Below, in pieces: positions 34,890 through 44,061 of a stretch of 64,000 nucleotides of DNA. The notes under the pieces were generated by a model. It was given only the letters and a program-made list of their open reading frames with translations, ran no database searches and was not told the DNA's origin. Each line of letters starts with the position of its first letter. Position 1 is the first letter of the stretch. This DNA comes from Ectobacillus polymachus (lineage in GTDB: Bacteria > Bacillota > Bacilli > Bacillales > Bacillaceae_G). The stretch covers positions 628,944 to 692,943 of the forward strand of contig NZ_JBLREB010000002.1 in assembly GCF_048159605.1 (NCBI RefSeq), read 5' to 3'. Both the position numbers and the translations under genes were made by a program.

Positions 34890-35780
34890 ATGAAAAAAGT
34901 AAAAAAAGCGATTATTCCAGCTGCTGGATTAGGAACTCGCTTTTTACCGGCAACCAAAGCGATGCCTAAAGAAATGTTGCCAATCGTAGATAAACCAACT
35001 ATACAATATATAGTAGAAGAAGCAATTGAATCAGGTATTGAAGATATTATTATTGTTACAGGAAAAGGAAAGCGTGCAATTGAAGATCATTTCGATCACG
35101 CATTTGAACTAGAACAAAATTTATTAGAAAAGAAAAAATTTGAGTTGCTTGAAAAGGTACAGGCATCTTCTAATATGGTCGACATTCATTATATTCGTCA
35201 AAAAGAACCAAAGGGACTTGGTCACGCGGTTTGGTGTGCTCGTAAGTTTATTGGAAATGAACCGTTCGCTGTTCTCTTAGGTGATGATATTGTTCAGGCA
35301 GAAACTCCTTGCTTACGTCAATTAATCGATGAGTATGATAAAACTCTTTCTTCTGTAATTGGCGTGCAACAAGTGAATGATTCTGATACACATCGTTATG
35401 GAATCATTGACCCATTAGAAAAGGAAGGTCGCCGTTATCAAGTGAAACGCTTTGTAGAAAAGCCAGCACCAGGGACAGCTCCTTCTAATTTAGCAATTAT
35501 GGGACGTTATGTTTTAAGTCCAGAAATTTTCATGTTTCTTGAAGAACAACAAATTGGAGCTGGCGGTGAAATCCAGCTAACGGATGCGATTCAACGTTTA
35601 AATGAAATCCAACGTGTATTTGCTTACGACTTTGAAGGGAAACGTTATGACGTAGGAGAAAAGCTTGGATTCATTCAAACTACGATTGAAATGGCACTTC
35701 AGCATGAAGAATTAAAAGATGATTTATTACGCATTATGAGTGAACTTGTTGATTCACAAACACCTTCAATTAAAGGGTAA
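34890..35780 (+). CDS. gtaB: UTP-glucose-1-phosphate uridylyltransferase
   Basis: Makes UDP-glucose, the glucosyl donor for teichoic acid and glycolipid decoration. The 296-aa product begins KKAIIPAAGLGTRFLPATKAMPKEM, the nucleotidyltransferase signature, with GLGHAVWCARKF and FAVLLGDDIV further on. ATG at 34890 is 8 nt after AGAAAGAGG. Its place right before the glycosylation genes makes it a likely sugar-donor supplier for them. Confidence 0.96.
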   Translation: MKKVKKAIIPAAGLGTRFLPATKAMPKEMLPIVDKPTIQYIVEEAIESGIEDIIIVTGKGKRAIEDHFDHAFELEQNLLEKKKFELLEKVQASSNMVDIHYIRQKEPKGLGHAVWCARKFIGNEPFAVLLGDDIVQAETPCLRQLIDEYDKTLSSVIGVQQVNDSDTHRYGIIDPLEKEGRRYQVKRFVEKPAPGTAPSNLAIMGRYVLSPEIFMFLEEQQIGAGGEIQLTDAIQRLNEIQRVFAYDFEGKRYDVGEKLGFIQTTIEMALQHEELKDDLLRIMSELVDSQTPSIKG

Positions 35781-35799
35781 TGAATGAACGTAAAGTAGG

Positions 35800-35838
35800 C
35801 ATAGGAAATTGGAGAAATTCAAGGCCTAATTTCCTATG
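35800..35838 (+). terminator. Hairpin after gtaB
   Basis: CATAGGAAATT pairs with AATTTCCTATG. There is no T-tract, so it may slow rather than stop transcription into the next gene. Confidence 0.5.
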
Positions 35839-35903
35839 TCTCCTATGTGCTTATAGAAAAAGAATGGGTTTTAGAAGAATAGAACAGGAAAGGAGCGTCT
35901 TCT

Positions 35904-36905
35904 TTGAAAACCATCACGATTTTAGTTCCAGCCTATAATGAGGAAGAAGTTTTAGATCAATTATATAATCGGGTAACTGGTGTAGTGAACGGAATTCCAG
36001 CATATAATTTTGAAATCTTGTTTGTAAATGACGGAAGTAAAGATAATACGCTAAATATTATTAAAGAATTTCGTTTAAGAGATGCGCGTATTTCGTATGT
36101 AGATTTAGCTCGTAACTTTGGTAAGGAAACGGCTATGATGGCTGGGTTAGACCATGCTAGTGGCGATGCCGTAATCATCATTGATGCAGACCTGCAGGAT
36201 CCTCCAGAATTAATCCCAGAAATGATAAAATATTGGGAACAAGGCTATGATGATGTATATGCAAAGCGAAGATCAAGAGCTGGTGAATCATGGGCTAAGA
36301 AATGGACAGCTGCTAAGTTCTACAGCTTATTAAAACGTACAACCCGTATTCCTATCCAAGAGAATACTGGGGATTTCCGTCTGCTTGATCGCAGATGTGT
36401 AGAGGCATTAAAACAAATTCGTGAAACGCAACGATACACAAAAGGTATGTTTAGCTGGATTGGCTATAATAAGAAAGAAATATTGTTTGACCGCGATCCT
36501 CGTGCAGCAGGTGAAACAAAATGGAATTTCTTTAAGCTAATGGAGCTTGCGATTGAAGGAATTACTTCTTTTACAACATTCCCGCTTCGTATTGCTACTT
36601 ATTTAGGATTTTCTGCGTCTCTTCTTGCTTTCCTATATATGGTTTGGATTATTATCAAAACGTTAGCTTTTGGAGAACATGTATCAGGCTATCCTTCCAT
36701 GATGGCTGTTATTTTATTCTTTGGCGGTGTTCAATTAATTGCTCTAGGAATAATTGGAGAATATTTAGGACGTGTCTTTAATGAGACAAAGAATCGTCCA
36801 CTTTACTTTGTAGATGAGTATAACGATCAAAAAGCTACAAACCTAAATGGTGGAATTCAACCACCATACGTGGTAAAAGATCAACGAGAAAAAGTTGGTA
36901 GATAG
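35904..36905 (+). CDS. CsbB/GtrB-like polyprenyl-phosphate glycosyltransferase
   Basis: GT2 enzyme that transfers a sugar from a nucleotide donor to undecaprenyl phosphate on the inner face of the membrane. The 333-aa product has ILVPAYNEEEVL, VNDGSKDNT, the metal-binding IIDADLQDPPELI, then two C-terminal membrane helices (about 232-256 and 266-288) and a short tail. This is the CsbB/GtrB layout. TTG start after AAAGGAGCG. Followed after 9 nt by a GtcA-like gene. The sugar (probably glucose or GlcNAc) cannot be read from sequence. Confidence 0.87.
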   Translation: MKTITILVPAYNEEEVLDQLYNRVTGVVNGIPAYNFEILFVNDGSKDNTLNIIKEFRLRDARISYVDLARNFGKETAMMAGLDHASGDAVIIIDADLQDPPELIPEMIKYWEQGYDDVYAKRRSRAGESWAKKWTAAKFYSLLKRTTRIPIQENTGDFRLLDRRCVEALKQIRETQRYTKGMFSWIGYNKKEILFDRDPRAAGETKWNFFKLMELAIEGITSFTTFPLRIATYLGFSASLLAFLYMVWIIIKTLAFGEHVSGYPSMMAVILFFGGVQLIALGIIGEYLGRVFNETKNRPLYFVDEYNDQKATNLNGGIQPPYVVKDQREKVGR

Positions 36906-36914
36906 GAGAGTTAC

Positions 36915-37337
36915 ATGTTGAATAGAAGAAAAGAGGTTTTCAACTACTTACTTTTTGGTGGCTTGACGACTCTCGTTAACATTGTTACCTATTATTTGTT
37001 TGTAAAGTTTTTTCATGTAGACTATAAAGTAGCAACTACAATTGCATGGATTGTGTCTGTGCTATTTGCATATATTACAAATAAAAAATATGTTTTCAAT
37101 AGTCAACACAGCTCTATGACGCAATTGTTTAAAGAATTTTTCTATTTTATGGGATTTCGTATTCTATCCTATTTTATCGACATTTTTTCCATGATTCTTT
37201 TTGTAGGAGTACTTCACGTAAATGATTTACTTTCAAAAATTATCGCAAATGTAGTTGTTGTTGTGTTCAATTACTTTGCAAGCAAGTATGTGATCTTTAA
37301 ACATAAGACACAATTACGCGAAAAATCACACACATAA
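36915..37337 (+). CDS. GtrA/GtcA family membrane protein (candidate polyprenyl-sugar flippase)
   Basis: A 140-aa protein with four hydrophobic helices. YLLFGGLTTLVNIVTYYLF at the start and FNYFASKYVIFK at the end are diagnostic GtrA/GtcA motifs. These proteins are thought to flip polyprenyl-phosphate sugars; the same set (CsbB, GtcA, YfhO) glycosylates lipoteichoic acid in B. subtilis. It is directly downstream of the GT2 gene and shares its operon. Confidence 0.87.
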   Translation: MLNRRKEVFNYLLFGGLTTLVNIVTYYLFVKFFHVDYKVATTIAWIVSVLFAYITNKKYVFNSQHSSMTQLFKEFFYFMGFRILSYFIDIFSMILFVGVLHVNDLLSKIIANVVVVVFNYFASKYVIFKHKTQLREKSHT

Positions 37338-37348
37338 TAAACATAGAC

Positions 37349-37377
37349 AAGCTGGGCACCCCGCCTAGTTTTGTTTT
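37349..37377 (+). terminator. Terminator after the GtcA-like gene
   Basis: AAGCTGGGC pairs with GCCTAGTTT (two wobbles), followed by TGTTTTTT. Confidence 0.65.
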
Positions 37378-37399
37378 TTATTTCTTTTCCTGTGTGGAG

Positions 37400-37530
37400 T
37401 TTATCCCGCTATTTATGGGTAGTAAGGGCAAGATGGGGAAACTGCTCGTAAATGTAAGGTTCGCGTGTGGGGCTAACCCTTAAGTAGGAGAATGAAAGTC
37501 TCTCTTACTTAAGAGAAGTTTCACTTTCAT
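37400..37530. repeat. bcr1-like intergenic repeat, copy B (diverged, shorter)
   Basis: Begins TTTATCCCGCTATTTATGGG and ends GAAGTTTCACTTTCAT, like copies A and C. The inner hairpin keeps its place but has a different sequence (CTTAAGTA...TACTTAAG in place of CCTCGGTG...CACCGAGG). The first outer stem is GGGTAGT with ACTGCTC. It lies between the GtcA-like gene and the first YfhO gene. Confidence 0.8.
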
Positions 37531-37601
37531 TTGAACACGAGGCTAAGGAGAGTCATGTATTAGCTGTTAACTACAATTTACAGATTTTATGGAGGAGTAT
37601 A

Positions 37602-40322
37602 ATGCAGCACTTATTGCAACTCTTTAAAAAGAACAAATATGTATTATATGGATCTGCGTTCTTGCTACCGTTTGCTATTTATGGAATTTTATTTATGCTG
37701 CTTGGGATAGCACCATTCGGTCCGAAATCCATACTTGTTACGGATATGCATACACAATACGTTCAGTTCTATACGTATCTTTACGATGTTATGCGAAATG
37801 GAAAGAGTATTTTCTACAGCTGGGAAGCAGGAATGGGACTTAACTTTTTTGGCGTGTTTGCATATTATTTAGCTAGCCCATTTTCCTTGTTGATCCTTTT
37901 ATTTGATCGTAGCCATATTCCTGAGGCATTACTTCTTATCACATTGCTGAAGGTAGGATTAGCTGGAGTTACGATGGCTTATTTTCTCAGCAAGGTTACA
38001 AAATATCGTGACTTACCTATCATTTTCTTTTCAACTTTTTATGCGCTAATGTCATTTGTTACAGTATACTCATTTTGCGTGATGTGGCTTGATGGCATTT
38101 ATTTACTTCCTCTTATTTTACTAGGGGTGGAAAATTTAGTTCAAAAAAATAAATTTCTCTTGTTAACATGCAGTTTGGCCCTTATGTTTATTTCGAATTT
38201 TTACATAGCTTATATGGTAGGAGTTTTCACGTTTCTTTACTTTGTTGCACGATTCGCAATTGTGCACGATATTCGCAATGTAAAGTTCGGTTTAAAGAAG
38301 CTAGGAATATTTATGCTAATTACAGCATTAGCAGTAGGTATTTCTGCAATTGTAACATTGCCGACTTACCTCGATTTAAAAAGCAACTTTGCAGAACGTG
38401 CGGCCTTGCCATGGACAATGGAATTTAATTTTGATTTATTAACTGTGTACGGTCGCTTCTTTAGTGGAGTAATTGATACAACTGTAAATGGATTGCCGAA
38501 TTTATATTGTGGTGTATTAACGATTTTACTCGTTCCATTGTTTTTTATTACGAAAAAAATAACTAGAAAAGAAAAAATAGTATATGGAATTTTAGTATTG
38601 ATCTTGCTTATATCTATGGAAATTCCTCTATTGAATATTGCTTGGCATGGATTTGAACCACCAACAAATTTTCCATATCGCTATTCATTTTTATTTTCTT
38701 TTTTACTTATATATATGGCATTTCGTGTATATTTAATATTTGATAAAGAGTTGCTTCCTGTTCTTCGTAAAGTTGTTATCTTTAACATTTTTATGATTTT
38801 ATTTATTTCTAAAGTGGCGCATTATTACATGCCTTCAAATAAAATTCTTATTAATGTTGGGCTTATTTTGGCTTATACGTTGCTTCTTTACTGGAAGGCT
38901 ATTCGCGCCGATAAGAAAACAATTGTTTCCTATTTATTGGTGGCAGTCGTTTCATTAGATGTTGGATTTAGTACGTTATATTCCATAAAGCTTATGGGTT
39001 TAGAGTATGGCTACATTCCTCGTGATACGTATGCAGTTGTTCATCCAAATTATGCGGAAACATTTGATTCTATTGCGAAGAAAGATACTGGTTTTTATCG
39101 TGTTGAAACGACGGAAGAAAGTACTTGGAATGACGCAATGCGATTTGATTATAAAGGAATTACCCATTTTAACTCCGTTGCAAATGGACATCTAAACTTA
39201 TATATGCAGGATTTAGGATACGGATTTTTGGATGCTCTTATTTTACAAAATGGGAAAGGAATCGTAACGACAGATTCTCTATTTGGTGTGAAATATATGG
39301 TGTCTGACATTCCTCTAGATAAATATGGATTTGAGCAGATTAATCAAGTTGGTAATAATCGAGTGTATGAAAATAAAAATGCATTGCCGCTTGGTTATAT
39401 GATGAATGGTACAAAGTTTGATACTGTTGGGAAAGACAAGCTTAAGATTCAAAAAGTAGATTATAATAATGCATTCGAATCACAAAATCAATTAATTGGA
39501 CCTTTGGATGTTACAGGTACGGAAAATTACTTTAAACCACTTTCTCCTTTAAAAGAGGAATATATTAATTTAGATGTTTTACCTGCGTCTAGTACGAAAA
39601 CAGTTGCAGCAAATGGAACAACTAGCACGAATACAACAACTGCTTCTGCTGCCACAAATACGGATACTATGTTGCCAAAGGATACTAAGCAATTATACTT
39701 GGCAAAGCAGCAACAGTATAAGCCTGCAAGTATTAAGTATGAATATGATGTGAAAGGACAGCAGCAGCTCTATATGCAACTGCGAACAGATCCGACAGAT
39801 TTCACAAAAATATATGTAAACGGCAAGTCGCTTGGAGAAAAGTTTACACAATATCCTCAATATTATTGGAACAATGGGGTTTTAGATTTAGGCTTATTTA
39901 AGGATGAAAAGGTAGAAGTAGAAATTCAAGTTGATCGCAGTGCGATTGATGTAAATCAAAATCTAGTCTATGGACTTGATGTAAATTCGTTTCAAAATCG
40001 GATCGATCAGTTGAAGAGTCAATCCTTGCAAGTTACAAGTTATGATAGTCGTTCTGTTGCAGGTACCATTAACGTAAAACAACCAGGAACAATGTTTTTA
40101 TCCATTCCATATGATAAGGGATGGAGTGTCATGGTTGATGGACAAAAAACCAAACCACTTAAATTAAATGATGCCTTTTTGGGTGTGAATCTTCCACAAG
40201 GGCAACACAATATACAATTGAAATATACTTCGCCTGGGTTTACGGTAGGAGCTATTATATCCTTATTTAGCGTAATCCTTACTGCAGGTGCAGGATGGTG
40301 GATGAAGAGGAAACGATTGTAA
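37602..40322 (+). CDS. YfhO family membrane glycosyltransferase, paralogue 1
   Basis: Large integral membrane protein (906 aa) of the YfhO family, thought to transfer sugars from polyprenyl-phosphate to lipoteichoic acid outside the membrane. About 12 helices are followed by an extracytoplasmic domain and a last helix. The first outer loop has LVTDMHTQYVQFYTYLYDV; its Asp is the likely GT-C catalytic residue. A Thr/Asn/Ala-rich insert at about residues 657-695 is absent from paralogue 2. The last helix ends in WWMKRKRL. ATG after GGAGGAG. Confidence 0.87.
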   Translation: MQHLLQLFKKNKYVLYGSAFLLPFAIYGILFMLLGIAPFGPKSILVTDMHTQYVQFYTYLYDVMRNGKSIFYSWEAGMGLNFFGVFAYYLASPFSLLILLFDRSHIPEALLLITLLKVGLAGVTMAYFLSKVTKYRDLPIIFFSTFYALMSFVTVYSFCVMWLDGIYLLPLILLGVENLVQKNKFLLLTCSLALMFISNFYIAYMVGVFTFLYFVARFAIVHDIRNVKFGLKKLGIFMLITALAVGISAIVTLPTYLDLKSNFAERAALPWTMEFNFDLLTVYGRFFSGVIDTTVNGLPNLYCGVLTILLVPLFFITKKITRKEKIVYGILVLILLISMEIPLLNIAWHGFEPPTNFPYRYSFLFSFLLIYMAFRVYLIFDKELLPVLRKVVIFNIFMILFISKVAHYYMPSNKILINVGLILAYTLLLYWKAIRADKKTIVSYLLVAVVSLDVGFSTLYSIKLMGLEYGYIPRDTYAVVHPNYAETFDSIAKKDTGFYRVETTEESTWNDAMRFDYKGITHFNSVANGHLNLYMQDLGYGFLDALILQNGKGIVTTDSLFGVKYMVSDIPLDKYGFEQINQVGNNRVYENKNALPLGYMMNGTKFDTVGKDKLKIQKVDYNNAFESQNQLIGPLDVTGTENYFKPLSPLKEEYINLDVLPASSTKTVAANGTTSTNTTTASAATNTDTMLPKDTKQLYLAKQQQYKPASIKYEYDVKGQQQLYMQLRTDPTDFTKIYVNGKSLGEKFTQYPQYYWNNGVLDLGLFKDEKVEVEIQVDRSAIDVNQNLVYGLDVNSFQNRIDQLKSQSLQVTSYDSRSVAGTINVKQPGTMFLSIPYDKGWSVMVDGQKTKPLKLNDAFLGVNLPQGQHNIQLKYTSPGFTVGAIISLFSVILTAGAGWWMKRKRL

Positions 40323-40499
40323 ATATACGCTCCTCTTAAAGTAGACATTCTATTCAGATGCCTTCTTTAGGAGGATTTTTTATTTTCTGACATGTTTTGC
40401 TCTTTTATGAATAACAGAAGAATGTCAAGACAAACCGCATTCTATGTCTAGGCTTCACATTGATTTGTTTTGTCATTTACTATGTGAAGGGGGTTAAGA

Positions 40500-43043
40500 A
40501 TGAAATATATAACGCATTTTAGAGTTTATCTGCTTAGCTTTTTTATACCTTTTACTATTTTACTATGCTCCTATTTTCTGTTCGGTGTATATCCAGCTGG
40601 TCATTATTCCGTTCTTATTAGTGACTTAAACACGCAATATATTCAATTTTATACTTATCTAAATCATGTCCTAACAGAGGGAAAAAGCTTACAATATTCA
40701 TTTGAACTAGGCGGCGGAACCAATTTCTTCGGTACCTTTGCTTATTATTTAGCAAGCCCATTTTCTCTGCTTATATTTTTATTTCCGAAGCATCTTCCGG
40801 ATACAATATTTTTAATCACGTTATTAAAGGTTGGATGTGCAGGTTTAACAGCTTCTATTTATTTTCATGTTCTAATGGGAAAGAAGCGCTTAGAAATTGT
40901 TTTGTTTTCGACGGCCTTTGCTTTAATGGGCTTTATTATGGATTATTCTTTTCATATTATGTGGCTGGACGGTATGATTTGGTTACCTATCATTTTCTTA
41001 TCCATTGATCGGATTCTTCATGAGAGAAAGCTTGGATTGTTTATTATTGCACTTGCTGCTACATTTATGAGTAATTTCTATCTTTCTTACATGATCGGTA
41101 TTCTTACGTTCCTATATTTTCTTATCCGTTTGTTTTCTATTTATCGCATCAATGAAATTACCAAGTGGCTGAAATACGTTGGAATGTTTGTAGTCGGTAC
41201 TGCCGTTTCGGGAGCATTAGCTTCCTGGGTTATCCTCCCTGCCTATAAAGCATTAGGAAACAATCCATATAATGTACAGACATTGCACTTTAAGCTGGAA
41301 TGGAAACTCAACATACTAGATTTTTATTGGAAGCTTCTATCAGGTGGATTTGATTCCAGTATATTTGGCGCACCTAATGTGTATGCGTCACTTCTTGTAT
41401 TATTGCTATTTCCACTTTATGTGTGGATGAAGGAAATTCCTAAGCGAGAAAAGCTACTTGTAACCTTAGCCACTCTCTTTGTATTTGTTAGTTTTGGATT
41501 TCCCTTTTTTAATTTAATCTGGCATGGATTGAAATGGCCGAATGCTTATCCGTATCGCTATGCGTTCGCATTTTCGTTTCTTATTATTTTCATGGCTGCT
41601 CGTGCTTTTATGTATATGTCAAAGCAATATATCCGCCCACTATGGACTGTTTATGGTATCCATATCGTTTTGATTGGCCTGCTTTGGGTGAAAAGACCAG
41701 TGCTAAATAAAAAAATACTTCTGATAAATATTGCTTTATTAACAGTACTTGCGATTTTATTAACAATTCGCTGTATGTCAGTATCCTTTATGAAAGCAAC
41801 ATTGATTCTACTCGTTCTTGTAATGGTAGCAGATGTAGGTTTCAATACATATGCAACGATTCGATATTTAAATAAAGAAATGCAGTATACATCTCGAAAT
41901 GAGTATGCGATGAAGACGGAAGTGGAACAAGCCTTTCAATATGTAAATAAGGATAATATACAGCAATATCAGGTAGCTTCGATGTTTTATCGAACATTAA
42001 ATAATTCATTACAATATGACTATCCTTCTTTTCAAAATTTTAATTCAATGGCAAATGGTTCTTTTAATCGTTTCTTACATAATGTAGGATATTCGACATC
42101 TCCAGATTTTATTGTTGCAAATAATTCGGGAGATACATTGCTATTCGATGCAATTTTAAGAGTGGGGTATACCATTAATGATAGTAGTATTCACAAATAT
42201 GGGTATGATACGCTACAAACATTTGACTATGTAACAGTATCGAAAAATAGATTATTGGTTCCGTTTGGGTATGCGGTAAAAGAATTAAATGATGATATAA
42301 ACAAGGAACAGGATCCGTTTGCAATGCAGGAAATGCTAATAGGAAAAAATAAAGGTGACCTATTTCAAAATCTAACCCCGTTACTTGTTTCCTATGATAA
42401 TCTGAAGCCTGCTTCCGAGCCAGGAAAGTACAATCGAATAAGTAAAAATAAACCTGCTTCTATAACCGTCCAAGTAACAGCACCCGCTGATATGCAAATA
42501 TACGGCTATATTGGTGGATTAAACACTTCTACACAAGCTGAAGTAAATCATAATTACCATGTATATATTCCTTCTAAAAATGAACGGAGTATAACGGATT
42601 TTGGGTATATGACTGCTAATACTCCTGTAACGGTTTCATTGAAGGTAGACCAGGATACGTTATCACTAAATGATTTCGTTTTTCACGGTTTAGATGTTCA
42701 TACATTTGAAAATACGGTAAAAGATTTACAACGAAATTCAATGAATATAGAAAATCGAAAAGGTACAACGATTCAAGGTACGATTCATGTAGATGATAAC
42801 AGTCTATATGTATTTCCTATTCCATATGACACCGGTTGGACAGTACTTGTAGATGGAAAGAAAACACCGGTTGAATCCGTTGCGAAAGGTTTAATCGGAA
42901 CGAAGCTGCAAAAGGGCGAGCATTCCATCGTGCTAACCTATCAATCTCCAGGATTACGAGATGGAATTATGATATCCATTTTTGGTGTGGTTATCTTTGC
43001 CGGATTGTTAGTTTGGCAGTATAGAAGGCAACGGAAAAAATAA
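40500..43043 (+). CDS. YfhO family membrane glycosyltransferase, paralogue 2
   Basis: An 847-aa relative of the preceding gene with the same layout: loop motif LISDLNTQYIQFYTYLNHV, NFFGTFAYYLASPFSLLI, multiple helices, an outer C-terminal domain and a final helix ending in YRRQRKK. It lacks the low-complexity insert of paralogue 1, and the two are diverged along most of their length. Clearly an old tandem duplication or two acquired copies. They might act on different acceptors or sugars. ATG follows AAGGGGG. Confidence 0.87.
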   Translation: MKYITHFRVYLLSFFIPFTILLCSYFLFGVYPAGHYSVLISDLNTQYIQFYTYLNHVLTEGKSLQYSFELGGGTNFFGTFAYYLASPFSLLIFLFPKHLPDTIFLITLLKVGCAGLTASIYFHVLMGKKRLEIVLFSTAFALMGFIMDYSFHIMWLDGMIWLPIIFLSIDRILHERKLGLFIIALAATFMSNFYLSYMIGILTFLYFLIRLFSIYRINEITKWLKYVGMFVVGTAVSGALASWVILPAYKALGNNPYNVQTLHFKLEWKLNILDFYWKLLSGGFDSSIFGAPNVYASLLVLLLFPLYVWMKEIPKREKLLVTLATLFVFVSFGFPFFNLIWHGLKWPNAYPYRYAFAFSFLIIFMAARAFMYMSKQYIRPLWTVYGIHIVLIGLLWVKRPVLNKKILLINIALLTVLAILLTIRCMSVSFMKATLILLVLVMVADVGFNTYATIRYLNKEMQYTSRNEYAMKTEVEQAFQYVNKDNIQQYQVASMFYRTLNNSLQYDYPSFQNFNSMANGSFNRFLHNVGYSTSPDFIVANNSGDTLLFDAILRVGYTINDSSIHKYGYDTLQTFDYVTVSKNRLLVPFGYAVKELNDDINKEQDPFAMQEMLIGKNKGDLFQNLTPLLVSYDNLKPASEPGKYNRISKNKPASITVQVTAPADMQIYGYIGGLNTSTQAEVNHNYHVYIPSKNERSITDFGYMTANTPVTVSLKVDQDTLSLNDFVFHGLDVHTFENTVKDLQRNSMNIENRKGTTIQGTIHVDDNSLYVFPIPYDTGWTVLVDGKKTPVESVAKGLIGTKLQKGEHSIVLTYQSPGLRDGIMISIFGVVIFAGLLVWQYRRQRKK

Positions 43044-43170
43044 AGGAAAACTTCTTTAAGTTCAAGGTGATGACGAGTGCATCTAGAGATCCACTGCTAG
43101 TTGTACTCGTTTTGTCGTGTTTGAAAGGAGTTTGTATAGTAGAATAGAGGTAATACATATATAAAGCGGA

Positions 43171-43184
43171 AGAAAACGCTTACT
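43171..43184. promoter_or_regulatory. Weak cre-like sequence
   Basis: AGAAAACGCTTACT resembles a CcpA cre core but has A and T at the outer positions instead of T and A. Low confidence. Confidence 0.2.
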
Positions 43185-43219
43185 TTTTTATTTTTAAAAT
43201 GTATTTACACCTATTATAT

Positions 43220-43275
43220 AAATATGGCAAACTAGAGATTGTGACATAACGTTACATTGCCATATTTATTTTACT
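43220..43275 (+). terminator. Hairpin with U-rich tail upstream of the second cassette
   Basis: AAATATGGCAA (43220-43230) and TTGCCATATTT (43257-43267) form an 11-bp stem with a 26-nt loop and a T-rich 3' side. It could end the YfhO transcript or act as a leader element for the next genes. Confidence 0.55.
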
Positions 43276-43334
43276 TTTTCGATACCATATAGACAGGGGT
43301 ATCGTTCATTTTGTAAATGGAGTAACTGATAGAA

Positions 43335-43691
43335 ATGAGTGAAACAAGAGTGAAATCATCGTTTACGAATTATCTGTATTTACATGCAACCTTTTTATTG
43401 TACTCTCTCATTATGCTATATATGAAATGGAGTTCTCATTTTTCTATTGCATCTATATTCTTTTATTTAGCATACGCAGTGCTTATTGGGTTATTGTTTG
43501 TATATGCTGTTATTTGGCAGCAAGTCATCGCCCATTTTGACATTTCCAAGGCCTATTCCCATAGAGGTGTTATTATTGTATGGACACTATTGTGGTCTGT
43601 GCTCTTTTTTCATGAAAGCATACATTGGAATCAAATTCTTGGAATCTGCATTATTATTTTCGGAATTGGTGTGGTGACACGTGATGAATAA
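43335..43691 (+). CDS. SMR/EamA-like half-transporter A (four helices)
   Basis: A 118-aa membrane protein with four hydrophobic segments, the size of a small multidrug resistance (SMR) subunit. LGICIIIFGIGVV at the end is typical of the fold. The glutamate that EmrE carries in helix 1 is absent (helix 1 reads FLLYSLIMLYMKW). It overlaps half-transporter B by 8 nt, so the pair is probably co-made and heterodimeric, like ArnE and ArnF. Candidate flippase; not demonstrated. Confidence 0.72.
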   Translation: MSETRVKSSFTNYLYLHATFLLYSLIMLYMKWSSHFSIASIFFYLAYAVLIGLLFVYAVIWQQVIAHFDISKAYSHRGVIIVWTLLWSVLFFHESIHWNQILGICIIIFGIGVVTRDE

Positions 43692-44022
43692 ATATGTCCT
43701 CCTATTTTTGTTTGGTGTACTTATAGCGAATTATTCACAAATATTATTAAAAAAAGCTACCTTACAGAAATATGATTCAAAGTTGAGAGAGTATGCGAAT
43801 CGATATGTTATTGCAGGGTACATGCTTTTTACGATAAATGCAGGTATCAATATCATTGCAATGAAAGGAATGTCTGTTGCCTTAGTCTCTGTACTAGAAT
43901 CATGTAGTTATATTATTATGCTTATATTTAGTAGATTGTTTCTAGGCGAGCCTATTACAAAACGAAAGGTACTTGGTAATATCATTATCGTTATAGGTAT
44001 TATGGTTTATGTACTTTTGTAA
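43684..44022 (+). CDS. SMR/EamA-like half-transporter B (four helices)
   Basis: A 112-aa protein with four helices. ANYSQILLKKATL in helix 1, ITKRKVLGNIIIVIGI at the C-terminus and the MSVALVSVLES segment resemble ArnF/EamA half units. No helix-1 glutamate. Start is ATG at 43684 (GTG at 43681 also possible), overlapping gene A. The next gene starts 40 nt later. Likely role: moving a polyprenyl-phosphate sugar together with partner A. Confidence 0.72.
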   Translation: MNKYVLLFLFGVLIANYSQILLKKATLQKYDSKLREYANRYVIAGYMLFTINAGINIIAMKGMSVALVSVLESCSYIIMLIFSRLFLGEPITKRKVLGNIIIVIGIMVYVLL

Positions 44023-44061
44023 TAGAACGGGTCGACAGTCAGAAGGGGGATTTTAACAAAT

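Noticed and set aside
43171..43184. cre (CcpA) site before the half-transporter genes
   Set aside because: Outer bases do not fit the consensus; kept only as a low-confidence feature.
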